Position numbers and translations under genes: made by a program
Shown: piece after piece, positions 23,627 to 36,547 of the stretch
Layout of the letters: every line of letters starts with the position of its first letter
Position numbering within the stretch: the stretch's first letter is position 1
NCBI GenBank assembly: GCA_038503075.1
Contig: JBCAML010000007.1
Coordinates: forward strand, 1,240,001-1,304,000
DNA length: 64,000 nt
Origin: Gyromitra esculenta
Taxonomy: Eukaryota > Ascomycota > Pezizomycetes > Pezizales > Discinaceae
Reading direction: 5' to 3'
Notes under the pieces: model-generated
Database searches by the model: none
Told to the model about the DNA's origin: nothing
The model's input: only the letters and a program-made list of their open reading frames with translations

Positions 23627-25397
23627 ATGTCATCTCAACAAAGTATGAGTAGAAACCCCTCAAGCTCACCGTTCAGCAACCAAGATTCATCCTTCAACGA
23701 CATTGATTCCTGGATCAACTACGATGGTGCCTTCACGTCTCCTTCTCCAACTCTCCCACAGCTCTCCTTCTCTTCACAGTCGTCGTCTAGTATGAACCAG
23801 GCTGCTACCAACAACCACTCGGCAACCGGCTTCTCGGCTCCTAGCCATGAGTATAGTCGTCATACGCAGCAAACGGGTAGTTTACCCGTAGATGCTGGTT
23901 ATTACAGAGACTTGGTACCCTCTTCAATGTCGCCAGACAACAGCCAATTCGTGCAGTTTAATGACTACCTGTCACCACCCAGCAACAGCGACATTATGCC
24001 AGCTTTCTCTTACCAGGAGAATGCTACTGACTTCATCAACCCTGGGGCTATCGCACCTTTCGACACTCTCGATCCCATTAAACCTGAAGTAGTCTTGGTG
24101 TCTGCGCCGCCTCCCGTTACTATTGCTCCACCTATGGCTACAGCCGGAAGATACTACCCTGGTATTCACCAGCAGCAGGCTGTCTATCAGCAGCAACAGC
24201 AAGTGTGGCAACAACGACTACAAAAAGCTCAACAAGCCAAAGCCATCCCATCAAGTAGTGTCGAGGAAAGTGTCGACAAGATCATGAACTCGTTGAGAAT
24301 TCATAAAGCTTCCTCATCAGCTCGTTCACCCTCTGTGTTACCGAATATTCCAAAGCTGAAGAAGAAGGACGAGGATGAGATGGATGAGGACGAGCGACTA
24401 CTTGCTAGCGAGGAAGGGAAGAAGTTGACCAGCAAGGAAAGGAGGCAGCTGAGGAATAAAGTCTCCGCTCGCGCGTTCCGAAGCAGGAGAAAAGGTAAAT
24501 ATTTTTTGGCCTGGGGATTTTATAGAAAATTACTGACAAGATATTACAGGATATATCATGGATTTGGAGGATGAGATCAGGAAGAGCAAAGATGAAAACA
24601 CTGAGCTCCAGAGCGAGAATGCAAGACTGAGGGAGGAGAATGCTAAGATCAGCGAATTTACTAAAACGTTGTTGAGCTCACCTGCCTTCTCGGCGTACTT
24701 GGCCGCGACCATCGAATCTGGAACCGTTCCCTCCGTCCCTGAGCCGATGACCACCACTACATCTAACACCGAACCTATTCGTCCAAATACCCGCAAGGAT
24801 GTCAACCCGAATATTACATCGGTATCTGAGGAATCTTGGCCATTAGCATACAACAACTCGCCATGGGCCACAAACTCCTCTACAGTATTTGCTGTTTTTG
24901 AACTTCCAGAAGGGCCAAATGTCCAGGATTTAAGCGGAAAGGTGACTACCGACGATTCATACGAAGACCACAAACTGAACCCACTCCCTCCTGTTGCCGA
25001 TGGTTTCTATCCATTCCGAAGCGACAAGGACTTTGTCCGCAACAACTACCAATGGGAGGATGATGATGAATATGAGGCGCCTGAGGATCTTATGGATGCC
25101 TATGATGAAGAATTCTCAATGATCGATCCTAAGGAGCAGGAGGACGCACCAAAATCACTTGACGAACTTTTCCCAGGACATGGGGTCAACACCCTCCTCG
25201 AGAGACTGGAGATGATCGTAGGCGGACAGGCAAAGCCGGAAGATTTCTTTGAGGAAGTTGCCCCAGCTCCTGTACAGGAAGCTGTTGAAGAAATGAGCCA
25301 GAGCATCGAGAAGGAACAGGCACTAGTAGAGGCGAACGGATTATTAGATGCTGTAGAAGGTGTCTACAAGCGGATAGGACTGGTTGTTGGATCATAA
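23627..25397 (+). CDS. bZIP transcription factor
   Basis: Exons 23627-24494 and 24550-25397 (intron 55 bp) give 571 residues. The basic region KERRQLRNKVSARAFRSRRK spans about residues 270-289 and fits the N-x7-R bZIP signature (NKVSARAFR). The zipper follows after the intron, from YIMDLEDEIRK, with heptad hydrophobics through ENARLREENAKI to about residue 330. The N-terminal 200 residues are Ser/Pro/Gln-rich (activation-type), with poly-Gln stretches near 184-205, and an acidic stretch DEDEMDEDE precedes the basic region. The C-terminal part is acidic. Motif and layout resemble the filamentous-fungal bZIP group in which the zipper is followed by a conserved LLSSPAF block; I do not assign an orthologue name. 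The intron splits basic region and zipper. Confidence 0.9.
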
Positions 25398-28132
25398 TCG
25401 TAACCTTTGTTTCATTTGGAAGGAACTGTTCATTTACTTTTAGCCTTATGTGTGACGAAGGGAGTTTATCTCGGGCCCGGGCGTATTCATGTAGCACAAT
25501 TCACTGGCTAAGTTTGCGCTTAGGAGAAATGGGTACTTATTGGGAATTACGTTCGTTAGACTTTCGTTTTGGTGTGATTGTTTCTCTATGTTTTTTTTCT
25601 TCTTTTTTCCTGCTTTGCTTTGCTTTATTTTACTTTTATTGTTATTATTTAGGTGATTAGCGCTTTATTTTTTGCGAGAGATTCTCCGCTACTTCTTTGC
25701 TCTGGAGTACTTCCAAGTTTTCCTTTTTTTTTAAGTCTTGATTTCTGATACTTTAGTGTTTGTATTGGTTTTTTTTTTTTCCTTTGGTTTGGGGAATCTA
25801 TGTTTATTAGGATCTGGATAGTTGGGTGGGTGATATCTTTTGGGGGGCTTTTTTTCTGATTTGTTTTTGCGAAGAGGGGCGAAAAACGTAGCCCTCTGGG
25901 CTGGGCAGACATACTGGGGATGTGGGATATCTAAGCAATTTACTTAGACTTGGAATGAGATGTCTTCAATTTACACGTTGGACTTGCTTTGGCGATGGAT
26001 GAGGGAGGGGGAACACCTCATGGGTGCTGCTGCGGGTCTCGAGGAGTACGTATGCTTCGGACTGGCTTTATGGGATATGATAAGCTGTCTGAAGATCCGT
26101 TAAAGATAATATACGCTCTGACTACATAGCCAGTTGGAGTAGCTGTAAATATAATAGTAATACTCTATTTGCACATTTAGTGACATGGTTCTCATTTTTA
26201 TATAAAAGCGGATGCGAATGTTAATTTCTCTAAGAACGAGGAATAATGACGGGGTTTGTGTTCTACAGAGTTTAACAAATACTTTTGTGTATTGGCAGCG
26301 GCTGAAGGAAGCTTGAATCAACAACCTCCACAGCCAAATAGGACAAACAGTTGCGGAATAGAATACTTCCGGACACAAATAAAAAGGTTGCTGGGCCACG
26401 CACGACCTGAGAGTCCCGGTTGATGCACTCTCCGGCTGATAGAATTTTAAGCTTACTCTCCTGCTCCTATGTACACGCGAGCACCAAATGCAAGACATCG
26501 TAGGCGAAGTTCGTAAAACGAGATGTTCCTTGAAGACCATCCGGTAAAATTCGTATCTTTAGTTCCACAGCAGTAAGGGACTCGTAGGTCCCAAGACTTT
26601 TTTTTTCTCTCCCATCCCCGTGAGTCATGGTCATTCGGGTAATCCGGCATGAGGATTACGACGACGGACCTGGTTTACTGTTTTGGGGGGTGTAGTACAG
26701 AATATACGCTGTGCGGGGTAGTATATGGGACTCACACAATATCACTCGATTTTCTGCTAACTGCCTTTGGTAAGCCGCGGTATGTTGCAGCCGATAATCG
26801 CTTCGGGATGTGGTACCGCAGAAGGGAGGGGACCCACACAACCGTATAAAGCGCTTTCGCGAGGAGATGGCCTACACAATAGTTATGCCGTCACGTGGAT
26901 TACGCGTTTATCTTGGCGCCTTATACACATGTGCAGTGGATGCCCAACGGTCACTAACGTCCCTGTGGATAGCTATCGAAGGGAATACGTAACTAGAGGG
27001 AGGGGCTTTTGTCTGTGGAGCGCCTCCCAGAGAATGAGTCCTGGTTATCACCGATACTGGCGTGTTAGTGACGTGAGACCCTCTGCAACACGGAGAATTT
27101 AGAACCTTAAAACGTTAAAATATTAAAACATGTACTGCGTGTACGTATACATGTCGATGTCTAGGCCATTATTAATTTTCTTCCCTAGCATAAAAAAAAG
27201 TTATATCCTCTCCTCCAGGGACTAAATATAGTTAAAAGGGGATGATCGGTTTGTAGATCCCCCATGACCAACGTCGTAGGCGCCTAGGCCATTAAATATC
27301 TCTACATTCTAAATTTAAAGAAAAATTTAAAATCTCTTATAAGTTACTGGCAGAATTTGGGAAGTAAGTTAGCTAAAGGTAGCCTTACCCGGTACAGCTC
27401 GCTGGTAATATATAGCTAACAAAACCCCCCAAAAAAAATTTGGTTCCGGGGTGTACTTCCTGATATGGTTGGAGCCGTCCGGAGTCTAAATTCGGGTCTG
27501 ACATTCTTCTGTATGCATATATGTAGATTCAGGTACCCTGACCTTTGTGGCGGATGCCATAGGTATGGCTGTTGAGCCCTATGTACGAGGGTTTGGTTAA
27601 TTCTTAAACTTGACATTAGCGGATCACACTAGTTACCGAGTGAGAATTCATGATTTTCACATACAAAAAGTGCTAGATCGTAATTCTACATTGGCTCCAA
27701 GATTAGATTAAGACTTAGCTATTCGTTTACTTGTGACTTTACCTTTTTGTTATATTATGATTAATCCCATCGCTTGTGCCCGAATTTCACAATAGTTTAG
27801 TGTAAATTCGCCACGTAGGCTAACCAGGCGAGGAAGGATAACGGTCCTTCCTCACAAATGGAATCGCTTCCACGCAAGAAATCTGGGGTAGTACCTCTTT
27901 AATAGGCATCGCGCTATCCGAGTCGCGTACCTTGAGTACTTACTAAGGGATTTCTCGTTCGCCATATACGCCCGATAAGCGCTTCAGCACTGACAGGAGG
28001 TTGAGCAGCCGCAGGGTGAATAAGGTCGCGAAGATTACGACTAAGTTTTATGGTAATCTCACCGAATCCCATAGCTATATAGAGCAGTTAGTATCAATTC
28101 AATGCATAGAGAGCCGGAATAGGTGTTCCAAG

Positions 28133-28244
28133 TACTCGTGCTGCCGAAAAGTCTTTGGGTCATGTGCAGAATAACGGCTAGTTATTAGAATTTAACTGCA
28201 TGTTATCCATCACGTGGTCCGAAGACTTTTTGGCAGCACGGGTA
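28133..28244. mobile_element. Short MITE with TA target duplication
   Basis: The left end CTCGTGCTGCCGAAAAGTCT and the reverse complement of the right end (CCCGTGCTGCCAAAAAGTCT) match with two mismatches, and pairing continues through TTTGGGTCATGTG / TCGGACCACGTG, about 34 bp in all. The element proper is 28135-28242 (108 bp) and is flanked on both sides by TA (28133-28134, 28243-28244). It is too small to code; this is a non-autonomous copy of a Tc1/mariner-type transposon by target site. Confidence 0.75.
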
Positions 28245-30611
28245 CTCTTCGGGCACCACCCCAGGTCTGTTGGTGGCGACGCAAGTCTTTGGCCATAAGT
28301 GGCTTCTTGGCCAACCTTGCTCTATATAAGATAGTTATCTATCTAAGAGGTGTCTGTCTAGGCTAGGTTTTATTATTAATATTCCGTTATTGAGTGTTTT
28401 ATAAATGTGTAGAATCATCAAAACGAAAGACGTGCCTGGTTCATTCCTACACTTCGTGGAGAATAAGCTTTACAAGACAGTTCCCACAGAGCTGAACTTA
28501 TTTCTCCCCCAAGCTAGTCCTGCAGCTATAGAGCTATTATTCTTCCCGAGTAGTTGGAGTTAAAGCATCAGATGGGTGTGTCGCATCCTGTTGCGGAGAC
28601 CTACAGGAGCTTTTTAAACCCTTTTCGGAGATTCTGCTAGAATATAAAATACCGCTAGCAGGAGACTCAACGACTTAATTTATGGTGCATACGCCATGTC
28701 TGCGCTAGGGCATCGGCAAAACGTAAATGGTTGATCACAGCAAAACCCCCAAACGGGTTTGTTAGCATTTTCTATTCAAGCCTAAAGGCTAGGGGTATTG
28801 GATAATTTATATACCGGGGTAACAAGCGTTAGAACACGTAGTATTATGTACAGTCGTCTCCTGGTTGGCGCGCGCACATTCTTCATACGTATCTGAAACC
28901 CGTTCTTTCGTATTCAAACACAGAAATGGCATTTCCTCCCCTAAATGAAAAATAGTAATAAAAAAGATATTAGCCGTCAATAAGTCTTTAGTCTACCGCA
29001 GTTATCTAATTGCTTTTAGATTCTGGCTCTTGGTGATTCTAGGAGTAGGCTAACTCGGGGCTTGATCTAAGTTAGAGAAAACCTTCTTCTAGTGTTTAGT
29101 GATCACGATGTACTACTACGATTATTCTGACGATTGTGATCTAGGCAATGGCAGCGGGAATTAAGGTTCTGATGGCTATGATCGAGCTGAGGGTTTTGAT
29201 TATCGTGGGTACGTACAGTGGACTGCGCAGCAGTAAGCTGGGTGGCATAGAGGGAGGCAGTAAAGATAAATGAAGTGTTTTGGAGACTGATTTGAGACGA
29301 TAGATAGATGATGGGAAATGCTACGGTATGAGATGTTAGCTCTAGTCTCATCAGCTTCGCCTGAAAAAACCACCATACAATACAAGGAGCGCCAATACTT
29401 TCGTATCTGCTACCTGTGAGCTGCTCACAGGGATTTACCAAATGGCCATAAAGCCTAGGGCTGAAGATGAGGTTTGATACTATAAGCCTCGACGAGTGGC
29501 CACGATATGAAACAATTCACCCACCAAACACAAGGCAGAGTGGTTTAGACCTTTCCGTAATTAGCAATGGTTATAGCTGCGCTCATGCTTCTTAACACCT
29601 GTTTATCCAAACCTCTCAGTCAATGCCAAGACAAAAAACAAGCGTATCAACTATCTATAATTGTTCCCGGGTATATGCCCGGAAAGAGTACACGTAGCTA
29701 CTAATACGTATAAAATAGCGCTTCTAGAGGTTGGGTTTAGATACGGGTTGTATATCATTGACTACGAATAGCAATCATATAGATTAACAATACTGTTATT
29801 CTTGAACAGCTTTTTTCCGCAGCCCGAGCGCCTCCAGTTCCTCGCGGCGGAGAGACAAATACTAATACATCGTTCAAACTGAAACATTAAATATCAAACC
29901 TAATGTACAGAAATTTTCTTAATAAGTATAGGGCACCACGTATAGCTAAGCACCTTCCCATCCCTAGCACTACCTCTGGCTGCTAGAGTACTCAGCCGTG
30001 AAGCAGTCCATGGGGATAGAGCGGGCATGGCACTAACAAAATTGGGCAGCGTCCCTTGATTTGAACTACGCCATAAAAGCCTTAGATACTCCTCTCGCCA
30101 CTACCCTTTCTATAAAATCTACTATTCCCCATACGGAAACCCATAGCCCCACTAATCATTAAGTGATCGGTCATTACCCGTAATATGTAACGCTGCGGCG
30201 CAAATTATCGACGAACCAGGTTACCCCGAAAAAGGCACTCAAATTGAGGCACAAAAAGTTTAAATTGGCATCGACGTGGCTCCTCCCATGTCTCCGTAGC
30301 GGCGCAGGGTAGTATCGATAGGGCAGGCACCCCTGTATGTGGCGTAGTTATGATCAATTGCGTTACATACAGGATCTCTCAGCCCAGGGGGTTGTGGTAA
30401 CAGGGATCGCTGGCGGAAGAATAGAAAAGGCCGTTTGAGGCGCATCGTGATTCAGTAATATTAGGTTTAGACGTATTTATAGCCGATATATATTGGCTAC
30501 ACTCTAATTTCCTCTTTCTTTGGGTATGGGGAGACACGGCTCAGCTAACGGAGCAGGTTTGCATCGTTATCAAAGCCCTCTCTTAAGCTTGCTAAGAGCC
30601 AAAATAAACAA

Positions 30612-30737
30612 TATATACAAGCGTATGGGGGGTGAAGTTGGAACGGCCAGGATATTCAGTCACAGCGATTAAGGTGTGGGAATCTGTTTTCTGTTACCTT
30701 AGTCGTTCTAACTTCACCTCTTATACGCTTGTATATA
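30612..30737. mobile_element. Short inverted-repeat element (MITE-like)
   Basis: TATATACAAGCGTATGGGGG and, on the opposite strand, TATATACAAGCGTATAAGAG start the two ends; both continue into GGTGAAGTTGGAACG / GGTGAAGTTAGAACG. The arms are about 34 bp and the whole is 126 bp. Because the ends are TA-rich, the exact border and target duplication cannot be fixed. The tips differ from those of the other two elements, so it is a third family. Confidence 0.7.
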
Positions 30738-31211
30738 CTTGGTGAAGACTATGGCATCATGGGCAGATGTGAGTGTGTTGTAGGTATTTACCAACTTTAC
30801 AAAAGAATCTGAATCGACAAGTACCTAATAAACCTAATAGTAGAAGCAAAACTGACGATTCTAACTATGACGTATAAACTATAGGCGAGTTATTCATGAT
30901 AAGATCTGCTGGAAAGTAAATACAAGATCAAGACAACACTTACCGATAAACGTCTTTGGTTTACCTTTTTGTGAGCGAGTGATACTGGATGATTTTAGAC
31001 AGGCGAAAGTGACACCCTCCAGACCGGGGTTAGGGTTTGTCTGCCCTTTTGAACCTGTTGTCACGGGACAGTATTCCATAACACGCTTAAAGGTTATTTA
31101 TGTAGCCTCCAAGCTCTCTTCATAGTTCGTCACTCTCGGTATATAATAAACTCTTTCCAGGGCTTGGTTTCTCTTGTGTACCATAGCCTTCAGTTCTCGA
31201 GGTCTGGATTA

Positions 31212-31556
31212 ATGAGTGAGGCTTCACGCCCTATCTCTCCTATCGAAACACACGCTAGGGTCGCGATTTCCCACTCGAATGGATCTTACGTCCTATGCAC
31301 TAGCGATAGTGGGCTAGAGTTTTTATTTAACGATCCAGACATCTTTCTCGTTGAAGTTTTGGGTCACGATCGAGTATTGTTTGAGTTTTGGATGCCGAAC
31401 GAGATACAGGTTTTTTTTTCTTTGGTTAAAACTATAATTTCATTATTTTTATAGGTCAAGAATGTCGTACGCAACAGAAGTTGTGGCGTGAGCATAACCC
31501 TCGAACGAGATGCAAGCAAAGCAGGCGCTATATGTATGCAGCAGTTCAACCAATAG
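31212..31556 (+). CDS. Possible small spliced gene, unknown function
   Basis: Exons 31212-31409 and 31455-31556 joined in phase 0 would give 99 residues. Exon 1 encodes MSEASRPISPIETHARVAI, then a hydrophobic/aromatic-rich part with FLVEVLGHDRVLFEFW; exon 2 encodes VKNVVRNRSCGVSITLER and ends in MQQFNQ. The intron is very short (45 bp), with a weak donor (GTTTTT) but a good TTTTATAG acceptor. Without splicing the frame ends after 14 more codons of low-complexity sequence. There is no signal peptide and no domain I know. It lies alone in a gene-poor stretch, so it could also be a decayed gene. Confidence 0.35.
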
Positions 31557-34170
31557 AGAGGCCCTAAAGCCCGGGTTTCCAAAAGCCGTCTGGCTGTCAA
31601 AGATCTACTAAGGCGGAAATCCTAGTACTATTAAGACGCAATACCTATAGTTCTAACACCTCGGTATATGGATATCTACGAGTGATGACTAATGATTCCA
31701 CTGCCGAGGATTTTGAACTTCCTTGCCAACCCTTTTAAGTCTTGCCTGCAAGCCGGCGGGGTATTTGCTCATCCGGTTTAGCTCAAATATATTGGCTCAA
31801 AACAACAGTTACAGTCCTGATAGTGTTTAGTTTTCCAGTGTTATCGATATCTCAGTCGTAAGTATGGGTTTCTCAGTTCCCGATGCCGAGTATATCCCTG
31901 CAACAACGGCAGATGTGGGCCTGGTATGTCGTATCGATTGAGGGCAGGAATTTCTCTTAGAGAGAGGATGGAGATATCAGGCGGACTGTGTGCGTACATA
32001 TGCACCTCAACGGCAAACGCGCGTCCTCGATTTCCCGATTTTTTCCTTCCTTCCTCTTCTTTGGCTCGTTGAAAAGCGAACGCCTATGTGCTTGGCCACT
32101 CTCTTCTTTCCCTCAGCCGCTCTTCATGGTGGGCGTGAGCCGAGATATAAGACTTGCACTTTATCACCCTTGATCGTGCCACCGAGCAGGTTTTGGCGGG
32201 ATTCCCAAACCATGCTATTCGACAATCAAGTGTTTGCTTGAATTTTGAGACCGGCGGTTAGGTCGAATCTATACCTATTGTAAATCATTTAAGGATGGTC
32301 AGAGAGTTACTTGGTCAGACACTAAAACAAATGCAGGTTTTTTGTTTTTTACTATCGCTTAGATGGTGAAACTGCAGGGTCATGAATGCTCACTCGAATT
32401 TCATCAGAGGCTGAAGGTCTGCCAGAGTTCTCTCCTACTGGACACAACACGTCTCAGATACTCATTTCCGCATTGCCAAGTCCGGGAAATGTGATATCAT
32501 TACAAGCATTGATCGTGGCGCCAGCTGCTGCAGACTCGACAACGGATCTGGCTTTAGAGGCACATTGGCTAGCAAGTTCATTCAGACTTTTTTTCCTCTG
32601 CATACGATCATTGATTTATCAAACCCCTCCTTATCACGGGGAAAATATGTCACTTCCCTGCCATGGGTAGGTCCCTCAGGATTCCACTTCTGAGAGGGCG
32701 GAGAGCCCTGGTTGTGGAAAAGCATTTTAATAATCGTCAGGTTCTAGAGGAAGCCTGTTGGTAATCGGCCAACCATGCCATGGGTGGGATTCGATGAGCG
32801 CACAGTAGTCCATTCTATATATGTCTCTATTTTAAATTTCCCTGGGAAATGTCGTACAGAGATTTAGAAAAGAGCAATTCTCCCGAAGCCTGTGGAGGAC
32901 TCTTCAAATCAGGCCTCAAAAGGCTCTTGGGGCACCATATGGCCAACCCTTTGTGCACCTACCGAGGATAGAGTTGGTAGGGCTTCTGCTCCGTGTTACC
33001 CGCGATCCGTTAATTTCAACGCTGGATGGCATTCACGGGTCCAGAGCCAGAAATCCTCGCTTGTTTGTAACTCCCATTGGCTGGAGGAAGCGAACTGCTG
33101 CGTTTCATGGCATTGGGTGTTGTTTTTTCCGAAGCCCTGGCTCCGGCTCGCTTAGCCCGCCAATTAGATCTGGCAGGACGGGTGTTAGCAGATCGATGAC
33201 TTAACTTTGTTCCACCCGCACGTTTGGACCAAGCTGCGCTGGACTGGTCCTTCTCGTCTCGCTCAGCAAACCCATCTCGGCTGGTCTTGCTTCGATCACA
33301 AGAGATATTTCTACGCTTTATAGTACTGTCCCTCGGCTTCGAGAATGAGCGTTCAAGCATGCCAGATCGTTAAACAAAAAAGACCTTAGTCCTCTTATTG
33401 CTTTTCTGGATCTGTCCACTCAAACAGATAGGGAAGCGAGAATCGAAGAACAATGTCCCAATCCTCTAGCGTGCCTGCCATGCGCAATGGATATCTACCG
33501 AGCTTTCATAGTGGAGCTGTCTTCTGCCTTTTCATACGGCAGGCCAGACGAGTTGTGTTTTCATCCATACCTCTTCATGCTCAGTTGCACTGCGTAAAAT
33601 TGGACTTCAGCATATAGAGGACGACTGGCATTCTGATCTTCGGTGCAACTATCCTATCAGCTGTGGGCATTGGCTCTCGACTATACTTACTCTGCTTGTT
33701 CATGCCAATTGCAGCCTCGGAGCTCGACAGCCATTCGTAGACGACGCACTGTAACGTCAAGAAGTCTTGGTTGATTTCGCTTATTCACCAGCAAGATTTG
33801 ATTTTTGCTAAAGACTTAACCGGCCGTCCTCTTCGATTATAATCTCCGAAACGGGAAGGAAAAAGTAGCGAAAACTCGTCTAACTTGTGCTTTCTTCAGC
33901 CTTGAACGCTGTGCGAGGGCATACAATAGCAACACTTCCAAGCATTTTGGTAATCGGAAACCAAGCAACTAGCCTGTTATAAAATCTCGTGCGTGTGGGT
34001 AGGTAATTGCCTTCCCCATGGTATATAGATAGCCTGTGGAGCCCTACTCAAAAAATATCTTGTCCTACAGACACAGAAAGTGGATAAAAACGGTTATCGA
34101 CAAACGAAGACCAGGGTGACTTCAATTACATAGATCACCACAACACAGCACTTGACATCGAGCCTTCGTG
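31557..34170. other. Gene-poor spacer upstream of the carotenoid oxygenase
   Basis: Frames at 31990-32241, 32386-32670, 32892-33204 and 33016-33360 (minus, 114 residues, basic, begins MLERSFSKPRDSTIKRRN) have no recognisable domain. A 28-codon minus-strand frame at 33395-33481 (MAGTLEDWDIVLRFSLPYLF at its start) has strikingly protein-like composition and may be a stranded exon. The last 150 bp are the probable promoter and leader of the oxygenase gene. Confidence 0.4.
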
Positions 34171-36176
34171 ATGTCTTCCTCAACACTCCCTCATTTCCTC
34201 GGTGGCAAACATCGATCAAGGAAATCAATGTCAAACGCTGGAACCATAGCAAAAGATCCTGCTGTGGTGTCAGGCCACAATCGAAGATTCAGTATGTTTT
34301 CTGCCAAAGTCACTAGCACAACAGCTACTACCTTCACTACAATATGCGGAAAAAAGCCAAAGTGTGTCATGGAAGCAGAGAGTTTCGGTGACTGGCCGAA
34401 TACCGAGGGCGTAGGTATCCATTTGAAGCCTTGTTCTAACATATGGTAATGATTGAAAGTCACTGACATCGAGTGATACTTCAAGTTTGATGTCTTCCAC
34501 GAAGAGCGAACACCTATTGAACTCAAAGTCACTGGAGAAATCCCCGAATATGCTCTGTACGACCTCACTTACTCTAGTTTCTTCTTTCTCTCTCTGGTCT
34601 TTTAGAAGAAGTGGGAAATACTGACATAATTCTTCAGTGGTGTTCTCTACCGAACCGGTCCTGGAGGTTACGAAACTATGACTAGCAAGGGCACAAGAGT
34701 GGCCATGTCCCACTGGTTTGATGCCTTTGCTCAAACACATCGCTTCAACATCGTCTCACCAACAAAAGTCCTTTACAACTCTCGGCATACATGCGACGGA
34801 CTCCTCAAACAAGTCCGAGAGAGTGGCGAGCTTCCGGCTGGTTTCTCCTTTGCACAGCGTGACCCATGTCAAAGCTTCTTTCGCAAATTCATGGCTACCT
34901 TTGCGCCACGGACCAATATGGTATCAAATTGTGATGCTGCTACCAAAAACGCCTCAAGAGTGAACGTGTCTGTCACCGTATCCACAGATTTCCCAGGGCT
35001 ACCTGCAGATAAAAATGGGACGAGCCTCTACACCAAGACCGATGCCGCCTTGATACAGAGGCTGGATCCAGAAACACTGGAGCCCATCGGTCTGGCTAGC
35101 CAAGCCGTTTTGCATCCGGAATTAACAGGTCCTTTATCCGCCTCACATTCTCGCACGGACCCTTTGACGGGCGATGTCTTCAACTACAATCTCACACTTG
35201 GTGGCAAAACCGGCGTATACCGCATTTTCAAGGCTTCCAAGGCCAGTGGCAAGACCGAAATTCTCGCGACTATCACTGATTCCCCAGGAGCATACATTCA
35301 TTCGTTCTTTCTAACTCCGAGATATGTGGTTCTCTGCGTGTGGGGATCCTATTATGCGCACGGTGGTCTGAAGATGCTATATCATAAAAATATTATCGAT
35401 GGTTTAGAACCCTTCGACCCAACAAAGAAGAATAGATGGTACGTTATCGATCGGACGGACTCAAGGAAAGGAGTTGTGTCATCTCATACTAGTGAGGCAT
35501 TCTTTGCCTTTCATTCTGTCAACGCCTGGGAAGAAGGAGACGACGTGGTAGCGGAGATCCCGGTATATGCAAATACGGATATATTGAGGAAGTTCTATCT
35601 GAATCACCTTAAGGGCGACGAAAAGAGGGCATGGAAATGGGTGGAGAAAGGAAGAGGGAATTTCACAAGGTGGCGAATGAATGCATCGGTGAATAATAGC
35701 AAGGTTGTCAAGGAGTTTGAAGTTGGGAAAGATCTGACTATGGAGCTGCCGACTATAAATCCGCGATTTGTTACTTTACCTCATAGGTTTGGCTTTACCT
35801 TCGTTTTACCTTGAGAATCGAGAAGCTAATATGGGAGACTAGATACACATATGGTCTCCTTAATCGCTGTAGATCTACTGTTCTCGACGGTATTGTCAAG
35901 TACGACACCAAAACTCACACCGCACAAATCTGGGAGGAACACGCACATACGCCAGGCGAATGCATTTTTGTTCCTAAGCCTTCATCTGATGCGGCGGAAG
36001 ATGAAGGTGTTTTGCTTAGCGTCGTTTTAGACGGGCGTGCGAAGAAGAGCTATCTACTTGTCCTAGACGCGAAGGATCTGAAGGAGGTTGCAAGAGCGGA
36101 GCTAGAAACGGTTGTCGGCTTGGGATTTCACGGAAAGCATATCGCAAGAGAAAATAGACTTCTAGTGGAGGTTTGA
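34171..36176 (+). CDS. Carotenoid cleavage oxygenase (torulene/apocarotenoid type)
   Basis: Exons 34171-34410, 34486-34556, 34638-35786 and 35843-36176 give 597 residues. The protein belongs to the RPE65/carotenoid-oxygenase family of non-haem iron enzymes that cleave polyene double bonds with O2. All four iron-binding histidines are visible: SHSRTDP (His274), YIHSFFLTPRYVVL (His325), FAFHSVNAWEEGDD (His396) and GLGFHGKH (His583). Family landmarks DWPNTEG-FDVFHEERTPIEL and VLYRTGPGGYE are restored by splicing, as is PHRRYTYGLLNR across the last intron. Length fits the cao-2/CarT branch (about 600 residues), which trims torulene to apocarotenal in Neurospora/Fusarium, better than the longer CarX branch. 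The first 60 residues (Ser/Lys-rich) are not conserved-looking, so the start could lie downstream. No other carotenoid gene is in the window. Confidence 0.92.
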
Positions 36177-36547
36177 TAATTATGCTCGTCAAGTCAGATA
36201 ACAATGTGGTTGGAGTGTATATGACCGAAAAAATAATGATGGTGGGGGCGGGAACAGGGGGAGTTATTATTTTTATTTCTGGAGTTCTTGATTTTAACTT
36301 TTACCTGCATATCCTTACGGAGTTTTATCTCATTCACTATTTATACCCCTATACATAAAGGCTTGGTGTCTGTAATAGTGACTAGTGTGTTTTAGGAGTT
36401 TTCCTCATTTAACGAGCTCAGGAGCTTTTCTTATTATGATGATTCGAGCGAGATAGAATGGGTTGTATGTACTCTTGTATGTTGGTTGCAAGTTGGTTGT
36501 CAAATATAATTTCTGAACCATTAACCCAATTGTCTTCATATTACCGC
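36177..36547. terminator. Convergent 3' ends of oxygenase and SET genes
   Basis: About 370 bp between two genes that face each other tail to tail. It is AT-rich, with T-rich patches (36265-36350), and must hold both polyadenylation regions. No distinct AATAAA is seen on the plus side; ACATAAAGG lies at about 36354. Confidence 0.4.

Larger units (their letters stand above)
25398..31211. other. Long gene-poor stretch with two small inverted-repeat elements
   Basis: This is the T-rich 3' flank of the bZIP gene (25560-25800) followed by about 5 kb of AT-rich sequence with stops in every frame. Open frames at 26100-26540, 26767-27102 and 29103-29441 show no motif. The inverted-repeat elements at 28133 and 30612 have their own entries. 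A minus-strand frame at 30894-31079 is of unknown value. Confidence 0.45.

Noticed and set aside
33016..33360. 114-codon basic minus frame
   Set aside because: Arg/Ser/Lys-rich without known motif, overlapped by two plus frames; evidence insufficient, mentioned in the spacer entry.
34270..34740. 156-codon minus frame
   Set aside because: Antisense to the first exons of the carotenoid oxygenase; no motif.
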